17,802 bases of DNA, from NCBI GenBank assembly GCA_038063315.1, contig JBBTVI010000038.1:1-17802 (forward strand), in the 5' to 3' direction. Source of the stretch: JBBTVI01 sp038063315. GTDB lineage: Bacteria > Patescibacteriota > Minisyncoccia > Sungbacterales > HO2-52-23. Positions 1 to 6,173 of this stretch are shown here, in pieces; the stretch's first letter is position 1; every line of letters starts with the position of its first letter. The position numbers and the translations under genes were made by a program. A model generated the notes under the pieces. It was given only the letters and a program-made list of their open reading frames with translations. It did not search any database and was not told where the DNA came from.

Positions 1-31
1 TGATTTTCCTCGCAAAATAGACGTTCCCTCG

Positions 32-574
32 CTAATTAATGAATTCCGCCTCGGTCGCCGTCATTTTTACGGGACGGTATGTATTGATTCCCCACGGAGA
101 CATGAAGGGCGCTTTCGGAAGCAGCGTCAGAACCGCGTGCGCCGCGTCAATGCTACGGGCCGTGAATCCGACGATCTGCCGGTCCGGTTTGACGAAATCC
201 TCCCAGGCGCGGGCCTCGGTCAAAAATTCGGGATTAAAAAGCACGCGGTGCTGCGGATATTTTCTCTGGAGATTCTCCGTTGTGCCCGGCGGAACCGTGG
301 ATTTAAGGACGACAATTTTTTCTCCGTTTATCGTGGAGAATGCGTCGTGCACGGCCGCGAGATTGGCGGATCCGTCCGGCGCGCGCGGCGTCGGGACGGC
401 CACAAAAATGATGTCGGCCTTGCCGACATCATCGTCGTATCCTTTTTTCGGGTCAATATCGTATAAAAAAAGATTCTCGCCGCGGATGTGGCTTTGCCTC
501 TCTTCAAAATAACGCTTAAGGGGGGTGCCCACCATCCCGAGGCCGATAATCCCGATTTTGTATTTCGTCTGCAT
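32..574 (-). CDS. UDP-glucose/GDP-mannose dehydrogenase family, N-terminal part, broken by an in-frame TAG
   Basis: This is the NAD-binding part of a nucleotide-sugar dehydrogenase, a family that oxidises UDP-glucose or similar sugars to uronic acids for surface polysaccharides. Visible are the Rossmann motif GIIGLGMVG (residues 8-16), the STVPPGTT strand-loop (about 92-99) and the family signature FNPEFLTEARAWEDF (about 113-127). The frame stops after 180 residues at EFIN, whereas the family is usually 400 or more residues long. Reading on past the TAG to the window edge gives RGNVYFARKI, which matches the next conserved segment of the family (K-[LY]-A-x-N-x-[FY]-x-A-x-K-[IV]). The stop is therefore a lesion or a sequence error inside a longer gene, not a natural end. 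The start is ATG without a Shine-Dalgarno sequence. Substrate specificity cannot be told from this part. Confidence 0.82.
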   Translation of the reverse strand: MQTKYKIGIIGLGMVGTPLKRYFEERQSHIRGENLFLYDIDPKKGYDDDVGKADIIFVAVPTPRAPDGSANLAAVHDAFSTINGEKIVVLKSTVPPGTTENLQRKYPQHRVLFNPEFLTEARAWEDFVKPDRQIVGFTARSIDAAHAVLTLLPKAPFMSPWGINTYRPVKMTATEAEFIN

Positions 575-626
575 GGAAATATAACAATCCGGCGATGGAA
601 TAGGTTATGTCAGCCGTTTAGAAATG

Positions 627-723
627 TATTATGGAATATGTATTATGTATTATGTATTATGTATTATGGGTAAGAAGCGATGGATTGATTTCGATTTCCT
701 GCTACCCATAATACATAATACAT
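627..723. repeat. Heptamer repeat with perfect 21-bp inverted repeat (family B)
   Basis: The plus strand carries degenerate 7-base units of type ATGTATT (about 637-669). The last 21 bases (652-672) are repeated exactly in inverted orientation at 703-723, separated by 30 bases. It lies between the end of ruvX and the start of the dehydrogenase gene. No T-run follows the stem on the minus strand, so it is not a typical intrinsic terminator. Confidence 0.85.
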
Positions 724-728
724 GCCCC

Positions 729-1127
729 CTACTTCATATTTGTCCGATCCAAGTAACTTTGTAAAATAATCGCGGCTGCAGCCGCATCGCGCTCTTCCTT
801 GGGAATTCCGACTTTCGCCGCCATCCTTGTCGTGAGAATTTCATTTTCGTACTCCACGGGCAGGGAGAATGATTTTTTGAGCTTTTCGGCAAAACCACGC
901 ACGGCGGCTGTCTGTTTTGTGTCGCGGCCATCGGCTGCTCGCGGAAGGCCGAGGATAATGGCGGAGATTTTTTCCCGATCTATGATAACGCGGAGCGCCG
1001 GAAAGATTCTCGTGTCTTTTCTGCCTCGTGCAGCAATGGTGGCATAGGGAAAAGCGATTTTACCATCTTTATCGGAGAGCGCAAGGCCGATCCTTTTCTC
1101 TCCATAGTCAATGCCGAGATAGCGCAT
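729..1127 (-). CDS. ruvX: Putative pre-16S rRNA nuclease / Holliday junction resolvase-like protein RuvX (YqgF)
   Basis: The product has 132 residues, a normal length for the YqgF/RuvX family, whose RNase H-like fold is tied to 5' maturation of 16S rRNA. Visible motifs are GIDYGEKRIGLALSD at the N-terminus (first acidic residue D7), IILGLPRAADG (about 57-67), ENEILTTRMA in place of the usual DERLTT segment (about 94-103), and DAAAAAIILQSYLD near the C-terminus, which carries the last acidic residue. The ATG start gives the conserved MRYLGID beginning; no Shine-Dalgarno sequence is seen. The gene ends in TAG. It is separated from map by about 480 bases with a terminator, so it probably has its own transcript; no convincing promoter was found. 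Confidence 0.93.
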   Translation of the reverse strand: MRYLGIDYGEKRIGLALSDKDGKIAFPYATIAARGRKDTRIFPALRVIIDREKISAIILGLPRAADGRDTKQTAAVRGFAEKLKKSFSLPVEYENEILTTRMAAKVGIPKEERDAAAAAIILQSYLDRTNMK

Positions 1128-1212
1128 TACTTGCTACTGTAACATTCCGGGCCTCGTATGGCAACGATTGAGGTTATGCCACTCTCACCGCTATCAAGAC
1201 CATCTCTACGCG

Positions 1213-1304
1213 CGTCATTGCGAGGAGTCCTGCTGCAGGACGACGAAGCAATCCATGGTTTCTGCGTTCTGGATTGCTTCGTCGTCTGACTCCTCGCAAT
1301 GACG
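1213..1304. repeat. Family A modular palindrome, copy 1 (a + inverted a)
   Basis: A long inverted repeat bounded by CGTCATTGCGAGGAGTC and GACTCCTCGCAATGACG, with GACGAAGCAATCCA and its inverse flanking the centre. Both halves are the 'a' module described under findings. It lies in the gap upstream of ruvX. Confidence 0.88.
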
Positions 1305-1360
1305 GATGTGAGGAATTGTTTAGGGTGTCAAGATTTGAAATTCAAACTTTGTGAGTTCGT

Positions 1361-1390
1361 AAAAAAATCCCCTTGCGGCTGGCAAGGGGA
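1361..1390 (-). terminator. Intrinsic terminator downstream of map and the structured RNA
   Basis: On the minus strand a 9-bp stem, TCCCCTTGC / GCAAGGGGA, with a 5-base loop is followed directly by seven T residues. This is a textbook rho-independent terminator and the best transcription end in the window. It probably marks the end of the long ribosomal protein transcript, or of the RNA just before it. Confidence 0.9.
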
Positions 1391-1392
1391 CA

Positions 1393-1560
1393 TTGCGCTG
1401 AATTTATGCTGTTGGTTCGCGCCAAACGGCTTCACTGATATATCCCTGTTTAAGAGGGGACAAATTTACATAGCCTCTGGCGCGAACGGGGCGCAAGAAG
1501 AGGATTATTTTTTGTAGCCGTATATAACGGCGGCTCCCTTTTATCCTTTTTATAGCGCAA
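1393..1560 (-). ncRNA. Candidate structured RNA ending in an intrinsic terminator; family not recognised
   Basis: Read on the minus strand, 1560-1554 (TTGCGCT) pairs with 1399-1393 (AGCGCAA) and encloses about 150 bases. Inside, 1487-1478 (GTTCGCGCCA) pairs perfectly with 1424-1415 (TGGCGCGAAC), and this stem goes on through an internal loop to a GGCT/AGCC pairing and a small TGTCCC/GGGATA hairpin. A GCCGT/ACGGC hairpin with an outer AGGAT/ATCCT pairing sits on the 5' side. The terminator follows at once. It could be an independent small RNA, a 3'-UTR-derived RNA of the map transcript, or a leader that controls ruvX. The hallmark sequences of tmRNA, RNase P RNA, SRP RNA and the common riboswitches were not seen. 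Confidence 0.42.
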
Positions 1561-1609
1561 GGAAGCGAATCGGTAGCCGTTCTCCTCAAGGCATCACAAT
1601 ACACTATTT

Positions 1610-2431
1610 TCAAAACGGCGTCAATACTTCGACGCCGTTTTTGGTGACGGCAATGGTCTTTTCAAAATGTGCCGCCAAGCTGTGGTCCGCGGTCTTAAAT
1701 GTCCAGCCGTCGCGGTCAAGCCGTACGCGCCAGTCCCCTATTGTGGCCATTGGTTCAATGGCGATGACAAGCCCGGGTTTGAGTTCGGCGCCCGTTCCCG
1801 GCGCGCCGTAGTTGGGAATGAGCGGCTCTTCGTGGAGTTCGTATCCCACGCCGTGCCCCGCGAGGTTCCGGATAATGCCATAGTGATGTTTCTTGAGATG
1901 TTGCTGGACCGCGTGCCCGATATCTCCGGTATGCCCCCCGGGCCGGGCCGCGCGGATGCCGATCTCTAGGGCTTCGGCGGTGATGCGTAAGAGTTTTTCC
2001 GCTTCCGGCGCAATGCGCCCAATGCCAATTGTTACGGCCATATCGGTATACAGTCCCGTTCTTTCTTTTTCTTTACTCTTTACTCGTTTCTCTTTACTCG
2101 TCATTTCTGGCCACCTCATCCCGATATCAATCCCGACAATATCGCCCACGGCCAGAATCCGATCCGGCCGGGGAATTCCGTGTACCGCCTCGTCGTTGAT
2201 GGATGTGCAGATTGTCGCGGGAAAAACCGCGCGGCTTCCTTTGGCGCGGTATCCCTTAAAAGCGGGCGCTCCGCTGGCCGCTTTGATCCGGCGTTCGGCG
2301 ATCGCATCCAGTTCTCCCGTGGAAATCCCGGGACGCGCGGCTTCAACCAGTTCATGAAGAATGCCGGCGAGTAGCCGGCCTCCTTCGCGAATGAGCGCAA
2401 TGTCTTTGGTTGTTTTAATGGTGATGGGCAT
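1610..2431 (-). CDS. map: Type I methionine aminopeptidase with an insertion between two metal ligands
   Basis: Removes the initiator methionine from new proteins and is commonly encoded beside secY-adk. From ATG at 2431 the product has 273 residues. The expected catalytic residues are present: H84 (EAVHG), metal ligands D102 (GIDIG) and D130 (YTDMAVT), H193 (GHGVG), E226 (IEPM) and E257 (HFEKT). Normally the two Asp ligands are 11 residues apart (D97/D108 in E. coli); here the distance is 28, owing to a Lys/Glu-rich insert coded by a heptamer repeat. An in-frame ATG at 2467 would overlap the end of adk by 20 bases and add 12 residues unlike the family; the internal start fits the family N-terminus (PITIKTTKDIALIREGG). 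No Shine-Dalgarno sequence is seen at either. Stop TGA. Confidence 0.94.
   Translation of the reverse strand: MPITIKTTKDIALIREGGRLLAGILHELVEAARPGISTGELDAIAERRIKAASGAPAFKGYRAKGSRAVFPATICTSINDEAVHGIPRPDRILAVGDIVGIDIGMRWPEMTSKEKRVKSKEKERTGLYTDMAVTIGIGRIAPEAEKLLRITAEALEIGIRAARPGGHTGDIGHAVQQHLKKHHYGIIRNLAGHGVGYELHEEPLIPNYGAPGTGAELKPGLVIAIEPMATIGDWRVRLDRDGWTFKTADHSLAAHFEKTIAVTKNGVEVLTPF
2058..2099 (-). repeat. Six degenerate heptamers inside map
   Basis: In the coding sense the tract reads GAGTAAA, GAGAAAC, GAGTAAA, GAGTAAA, GAAAAAG, AAAGAAC: 42 bases, hence 14 codons without a frame change. It accounts for most of the extra residues between the metal ligands D102 and D130. The same GAGTAAN style of heptamer occurs at the 3' end of rplO (4591-4618). 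Confidence 0.85.
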
Positions 2432-2447
2432 GATGGGGTTGTTGGTA

Positions 2448-3137
2448 TTATGCGTCAAACTTCGCACGTATCACTTTCTCAAGTTCTGCGGCAATGACAT
2501 CGGGGGCGCGTTCCCCGTCTATTTCGTTTAGAACGTATCCGCGTTCGCTCAGAAATTGAAAAAGCGGGGCGGTGCGATTTTGGTACTGGTCAAGGCGCAC
2601 TTTGATGGCTTCTTCCGTATCAAGAATGCGCGGGACAATCCGGCCGCCGCACGAACAACGCTCCGGCGCCGGATTCCCCGCGAAACTTTGATAGATTCTA
2701 CCGCACTTTTCGCAGATAAGCCGGTGAGTGTTGCGGAAAAGAGATGTTTCGCCGCTGATGGCAATTTTAATGAACAAAAGATTTTCCGGCCCGTAGAGAG
2801 CCGCGAGAATGGGAACAAGAGTTCGGCCCTCGTAAAGCGTCCGCGGAGATCCGCTGAAAACAATTCCCGATCCTGTCGCATGTATTTTGCGGATTTCCGA
2901 TAAGATGAGGTCTGCCACCCATTCCGGAGTATTCAGGATTCCGGAGTCAAAGAGGTTTCGTTCTCGTGTGATGGCCGGATCATTCTCTAGCGCCGGGTCA
3001 TGCACGGTGCGTTCAATGAGCCGGCCGCTGTCTATATGCGCGAGCCCGAATGCGGCGCTGATGTAATTTGCCTGTGTTGTTTTTCCGGCGCCCGGCGGGC
3101 CGAAAAGAATAACGGCATTTTTTTGATTTTGCGGCAC
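2448..3137 (-). CDS. adk: Adenylate kinase family protein with zinc-type LID, divergent AMP site
   Basis: Position between secY and map and the overall fold identify an adenylate kinase (ATP + AMP to 2 ADP). The 229 residues include the P-loop GPPGAGKTT (13-21), a four-cysteine LID (C142, C145, C161, C163, as C-x2-C-x15-C-x-C) and the C-terminal VRLDQYQNRTAPL segment (E. coli R156 region). The AMP-binding segment is unusual: the family's STGDxLR reads DSGRLIE (36-42), so the Asp and Arg of that loop are replaced by R39 and E42, and GFPRT reads GSPRT (96-100), keeping the Arg. It may be a lineage-specific adenylate kinase or a nucleoside monophosphate kinase of altered preference. The start is GTG, 13 bases after the secY stop; no upstream ATG fits. 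Confidence 0.88.
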   Translation of the reverse strand: MPQNQKNAVILFGPPGAGKTTQANYISAAFGLAHIDSGRLIERTVHDPALENDPAITRERNLFDSGILNTPEWVADLILSEIRKIHATGSGIVFSGSPRTLYEGRTLVPILAALYGPENLLFIKIAISGETSLFRNTHRLICEKCGRIYQSFAGNPAPERCSCGGRIVPRILDTEEAIKVRLDQYQNRTAPLFQFLSERGYVLNEIDGERAPDVIAAELEKVIRAKFDA

Positions 3138-3150
3138 GGCTTGTTTGCTG

Positions 3151-4461
3151 TTATAAACTCTCGTATTCTTTCATGACAAGCTGCGCGTCTATTTGTTTGA
3201 CGGTCTCAATCACGACGGAGACGACGATTAGGAGCGCGGTGCCGCCGAGCTGGAGCGATTGAATGCCGAAGACGCTCCGGACAGTAAGCGGCAAGACGGC
3301 AATGACCCCGAGAAACAGCGCGCCTGCAAGGGTGATGCGCGTCAGAATCCGCGCAAGATACTCGGCCGTGGGCCGGCCGGGACGGATGCCGAGAATAAAA
3401 CCACCCTGTTTCTGGATGTTATCGGCGATGGAGTCGGGCTCAAACGTGACTGCGGTGTAAAAATAGGTAAATGCAAAGACGAGTACGAAATAGACAATGC
3501 CGTAGATCAGCTGGTTGTTAAAAAGGTTGACGAGAAAATTGCCGATGTCCTGCATCGCGGGATTGGGCAGTCCCGAAATAAAACTGCCGATGAGTCCGGG
3601 GAAGAGGACAATGGAGACGGCAAAGATAATCGGGATGACGCCCGCCTGGTTGACGCGGAGCGGCAGATGCGTGGAGACGCCTCCGTACATCCGCATTCCG
3701 CGGATGCGCTTTGCGTAGGAGACCGGGATATTGCGTTGTCCCTCGGTAACGATGACGACGCCCGCAATAACAATGATGGAGACCGCAAGAAACGCGAGGT
3801 AAGGCGGAAGTTTTGACGGGTCAATGCGGCCGAGAGCGCCCGCCGCCGAATCCAAAGACATGACATCGAGAATAAACGTCCAGACAGCCGAGGGAAGGGA
3901 CGCGATGATTCCGGCGAAAATAATGAGCGAGACGCCGTTGCCGATGCCTTTTTCGGTGATCAGCTCGCCCAACCACATCAGGAGCATTGTTCCGGCAGTC
4001 GCGATGGTAATGTTGAAGGCAAATCCGAAGAAGTCCGGCGACGGAATGACTTGCTGGCGGATGAGGAGAATGAGAAGGCCGTAGGATTGAAGAACCGCGA
4101 GCGGAATAGTGAGGTAGCGCGAGTACTGGTTGAATTTCTGGCGTCCGGCTTCTCCTTCTTCATGGTAAAGTTCCTTGAGGCGCGGGACGATCATGGTCAG
4201 GAGCTGCATGATGATGGAGGCCGTGATATACGGGCCAACGCCGAGCATTGCGATCGAAAGGTTTTCAAGAACTCCGCCGGAGAAGATATTAAGAAGTCCG
4301 AAAAATTGGTTTGACGCAAGAAACTGTTGAAGCCGTTCCGGGTCAACGCCAGGCAAAGGAATCGCCGCGGCAACGCGAAAAACCGCAAGCAGCGCCAGGA
4401 CAAAAATCACTTTCTTGCGGAGTTCGGGGATGGTAAATAGAAGGGAGAGTTTTTTTAACAT
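3151..4461 (-). CDS. secY: Preprotein translocase subunit SecY
   Basis: Central membrane channel of the Sec translocase. The 436 residues match the usual SecY length and contain about ten hydrophobic segments, starting with KKVIFVLALLAVFRVAAAIP. Family signatures seen are the plug-region FSGGVLENLSIAMLGVGPYITASI (first part near residues 61-70), GIGNGVSLIIFAGI (about 173-186), the cytoplasmic loop RNIPVSYAKR (about 243-252), LPLRVNQAGVIPIIFA and the late loop GFILGIRPGRPTAEYL. It follows rplO, as in the spc operon, but across a 144-base gap filled by a family A palindrome. ATG start, no Shine-Dalgarno sequence. Stop TAA. Confidence 0.97.
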   Translation of the reverse strand: MLKKLSLLFTIPELRKKVIFVLALLAVFRVAAAIPLPGVDPERLQQFLASNQFFGLLNIFSGGVLENLSIAMLGVGPYITASIIMQLLTMIVPRLKELYHEEGEAGRQKFNQYSRYLTIPLAVLQSYGLLILLIRQQVIPSPDFFGFAFNITIATAGTMLLMWLGELITEKGIGNGVSLIIFAGIIASLPSAVWTFILDVMSLDSAAGALGRIDPSKLPPYLAFLAVSIIVIAGVVIVTEGQRNIPVSYAKRIRGMRMYGGVSTHLPLRVNQAGVIPIIFAVSIVLFPGLIGSFISGLPNPAMQDIGNFLVNLFNNQLIYGIVYFVLVFAFTYFYTAVTFEPDSIADNIQKQGGFILGIRPGRPTAEYLARILTRITLAGALFLGVIAVLPLTVRSVFGIQSLQLGGTALLIVVSVVIETVKQIDAQLVMKEYESL

Positions 4462-4472
4462 GAATAAGGATT

Positions 4473-4564
4473 GTCATTGCGAGGAGTCAGACGACGAAGC
4501 AATCCATAAAAATCCTGGATTGCCGCGCGCCCCCTCGACGGACTCGGGGTCGCTCGCAATGACG
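4473..4564. repeat. Family A modular palindrome, copy 2 (a + inverted b)
   Basis: Begins GTCATTGCGAGGAGTC and ends with the inverse of the 'b' module (GGACTCGGGGTCGCTCGCAATGAC at its end; outer ten bases complementary to the beginning). It fills the rplO-secY gap and ends 11 bases before the secY start. Confidence 0.87.
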
Positions 4565-4590
4565 TATACGAGCGGTTATTGTCTTGATTT

Positions 4591-4618
4591 TTTAGTCGTT
4601 ACTCCCTACTCCTTACTC
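4591..4618 (-). repeat. Heptamer tract spanning the rplO stop codon
   Basis: In coding sense GAGTAAG, GAGTAGG, GAGTAAC, GACTAAA. The last codons of rplO and its TAG stop lie in this tract, so the repeat sets the exact C-terminus of the protein. Confidence 0.7.
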
Positions 4619-5028
4619 AACGCTTTTACCTTCTCCGCCGCGCTGCGCGAGAAAACGACATTCTTGAAAACAAATTTTTTCGCCGTGCCCACTCCGAGGA
4701 TTTTTACCTCCGGCGTGCGTCCTTTGACGCGGCGCGCAAGGCCGCGCGCAACAAGAATGTCCGGGCTTATGGTGTCTCCGTCTTTGAAATGGCGCGCAAG
4801 CGCGCCGATATTGATTGCGGCCGGCTTCGGGCGGAACGAACGGAATTTATAACCCCGCAGTTTAGGAATTTTTTGGAGCGTATCGCGCAGTTCCGGCCGG
4901 ATGCGGTGTCCGGCGCGCGCGCGTTGTCCCTTGGTGCCGCGTCCGGAAAACGTTCCGCGTTTCCCTCCACGGCCGATGCGTCGCGCCTGACGCCGCGAAG
5001 TTTTTGGTTGTATGGTGTGGTGCTGCAT
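4606..5028 (-). CDS. rplO: 50S ribosomal protein L15 (uL15)
   Basis: Large-subunit protein with an extended basic N-terminal arm that binds 23S rRNA. The 140 residues show the family pattern: RRIGRGGKRGTFSGRGTKGQRAR (first part about 17-29), then RGYKFRSFRPKPAAINIG and the globular domain ending EKVKALSKE. It normally follows rpmD (L30), but here it directly follows rpsE across an 85-base gap with an AT-rich inverted repeat. AAGGA precedes the ATG by only three bases, probably too close to serve as a ribosome binding site. The TAG stop lies in a heptamer tract. Confidence 0.96.
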   Translation of the reverse strand: MQHHTIQPKTSRRQARRIGRGGKRGTFSGRGTKGQRARAGHRIRPELRDTLQKIPKLRGYKFRSFRPKPAAINIGALARHFKDGDTISPDILVARGLARRVKGRTPEVKILGVGTAKKFVFKNVVFSRSAAEKVKALSKE

Positions 5029-5038
5029 GATTCCTTGG

Positions 5039-5090
5039 ATGAATTATGTATTATCGGATGGATGACAGTATTCCATAATTCATAATACAT
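5039..5090. repeat. AT-rich heptamer inverted repeat (family B) between rpsE and rplO
   Basis: ATGAATTATGTATTAT at 5039-5054 is matched by an inverted copy at 5075-5090 with 14 of 16 positions pairing. It sits where rpmD is found in most bacteria. Confidence 0.7.
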
Positions 5091-5113
5091 GCCCCATAAT
5101 TCATTTTATAGCA

Positions 5114-5659
5114 TTACGCACGTTGTTCGGCCACCGTGGGCGGTGTTTGTAGTTCAATGCGTGATAATTTTTTCAACGCCTCCACCGTCGCAAGCGCATT
5201 GTTCAGCTTATTCGGAGAGCGCGAGATGATTTTTGCCGTCAGATCCTTGATTCCGGCAAGCGTTGCGACGGCGCGTACCGGTCCTCCGGCAACAAGGCCG
5301 TGTCCGGCGCGCGCCGGCCGGAGAAGAACGACGGCTGCCGAGAATTTCGCCATGACGTCGTTTCGGATCGTGCGGCCGTCGGTGATGGCGATCCTGACCG
5401 CGCTCTTTTTTGCACGCGTCGCGGCTTTCTCAATGGCGGCGGACACCTCTGCGCCTTTGCCGACGCCGACGCCGACGCGTCCTTTGCGGTCGCCGACAAC
5501 AACGGTTGCGCGGAAGCTAAAACGCCGTCCGCCAGCGACAACGCGCGCAGTGCGGCGCATATCCAGTACGCGTTGGTCCCACTCGGACGGCTCGCGGCGG
5601 CGGTCCATGCGTTCGCGTCCCCCCCGGCGTTCATTTTTTGGCCTAGGCCTTTGAATCAT
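5114..5659 (-). CDS. rpsE: 30S ribosomal protein S5 (uS5)
   Basis: Small-subunit protein involved in decoding accuracy. From ATG at 5659 it has 181 residues with a basic N-terminal arm (IQRPRPKNERRGGRER). The RNA-binding core follows: TARVVAGGRRFSFRATVVVGD (first part about 37-50), then GRVGVGVGKGAEVSAAIEKA and LRPARAGHGLVAGGPVRAV. An in-frame ATG at 5695 would add 12 residues, but its first codons belong to a 21-base dispersed repeat that is also found in non-coding sequence before rpmC, so the internal start is preferred. A perfect hairpin (5697-5737) lies upstream. Stop TAA. rpmD does not follow. Confidence 0.95.
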   Translation of the reverse strand: MIQRPRPKNERRGGRERMDRRREPSEWDQRVLDMRRTARVVAGGRRFSFRATVVVGDRKGRVGVGVGKGAEVSAAIEKAATRAKKSAVRIAITDGRTIRNDVMAKFSAAVVLLRPARAGHGLVAGGPVRAVATLAGIKDLTAKIISRSPNKLNNALATVEALKKLSRIELQTPPTVAEQRA

Positions 5660-5685
5660 AAAAATTGATGGACTACCTATATGGG

Positions 5686-5737
5686 ATGCACTCATTGGAG
5701 GTTTAACCTCGTAAGCCGCTTACGAGGTTAAACCTCC
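5686..5737. repeat. Perfect 19-bp hairpin with repeat unit shared with the rpmC leader (family C)
   Basis: Arms 5697-5715 and 5719-5737 are exact inverse complements around a 3-base loop. Each arm begins GGAGGTTTAACCTCG, so the stem pairs a strong Shine-Dalgarno-like GGAGGT with ACCTCC. The outer 21 bases (5686-5706) recur exactly at 9528-9548. No T-run follows on the minus strand. In the mRNA it lies about 40 bases before the chosen rpsE start. Confidence 0.92.
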
Positions 5738-5787
5738 TCATCTACCTTTGTTATCTTATTTTGTTGTGTCATCTGCGATGAAATGTG

Positions 5788-6153
5788 TCAGAACTCCAGG
5801 CCGCCCTTACGCGCCCCATCGGCGAATGCGCGGACAAGTCCGGCGTAGCGATACGCGCCACGGTCGAACGTCGCTTTTATAATTCCTTTTCCACCGGCTT
5901 TTTGGGCAAGCAGTGCGCCGACGCGTCCCGCAATATCGGTTTTCCCCGGGGCTGTCTTTGTCTCGTTGGGCAGATCGGAATCGCGGGCAGAGGCGATTGT
6001 TATTCCCTTTTCATCATCAATAATCTGACCGTAAAAATGCCGGTGTGAACGGAAGACGGAAATGCGCGGACGCGCGGCGATACCGGAAACACGCGCGCGG
6101 ACGCGCCGTTTTCTACGGATTGCTCGTTCTGTTTTTTCTGTATGAAGCGACAT
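5788..6153 (-). CDS. rplR: 50S ribosomal protein L18 (uL18)
   Basis: Binds 5S rRNA in the central protuberance of the large subunit. The 121 residues are of normal length and show the RRKRRVRARVSG arm (about 13-24), RPRISVFRSHRHFYGQIIDD (about 28-47) and the C-terminal YRYAGLVRAFADGARKGGLEF region. It lies 20 bases after rplF. ATG start, no Shine-Dalgarno sequence; stop TGA. Confidence 0.96.
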   Translation of the reverse strand: MSLHTEKTERAIRRKRRVRARVSGIAARPRISVFRSHRHFYGQIIDDEKGITIASARDSDLPNETKTAPGKTDIAGRVGALLAQKAGGKGIIKATFDRGAYRYAGLVRAFADGARKGGLEF

Positions 6154-6173
6154 TTTCGTTATTGCAAATGAAA

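Larger units (their letters stand above)
1128..1609. other. 482-base stretch without a protein gene
   Basis: Between ruvX and map this stretch holds, in minus-strand reading order, a candidate structured RNA (about 1560-1393), an intrinsic terminator (1390-1361), about 55 bases with no recognised signal, a family A palindrome (1304-1213) and about 85 bases leading to ruvX. Weak open frames on either strand show no recognisable protein character. Confidence 0.7.

Noticed and set aside
32..34. TAG reassigned to an amino acid
   Set aside because: TAG ends six conserved genes at their expected C-termini in this window; paired indels explain the dehydrogenase better.
652..723. Intrinsic terminator for ruvX
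   Set aside because: The stem is strong but AT-rich and has no T-run after it on the minus strand.
1299..1517. 72-codon plus-strand frame
   Set aside because: It crosses the terminator and the stems of the structured RNA, starts in a repeat and resembles no protein.
1404..1613. 69-codon minus-strand frame beginning TTG over the map stop and ending shortly before the terminator
   Set aside because: It has a tight 4-base overlap with map, but the start is rare, the product is not protein-like or recognisable (not L36, not IF-1), and the same bases form long stems. The RNA reading is preferred, though not proven.
3259..3816. 185-codon plus-strand frame opposite secY
   Set aside because: Shadow of secY, which has clear family motifs on the minus strand; the product is low in complexity and unlike any protein.
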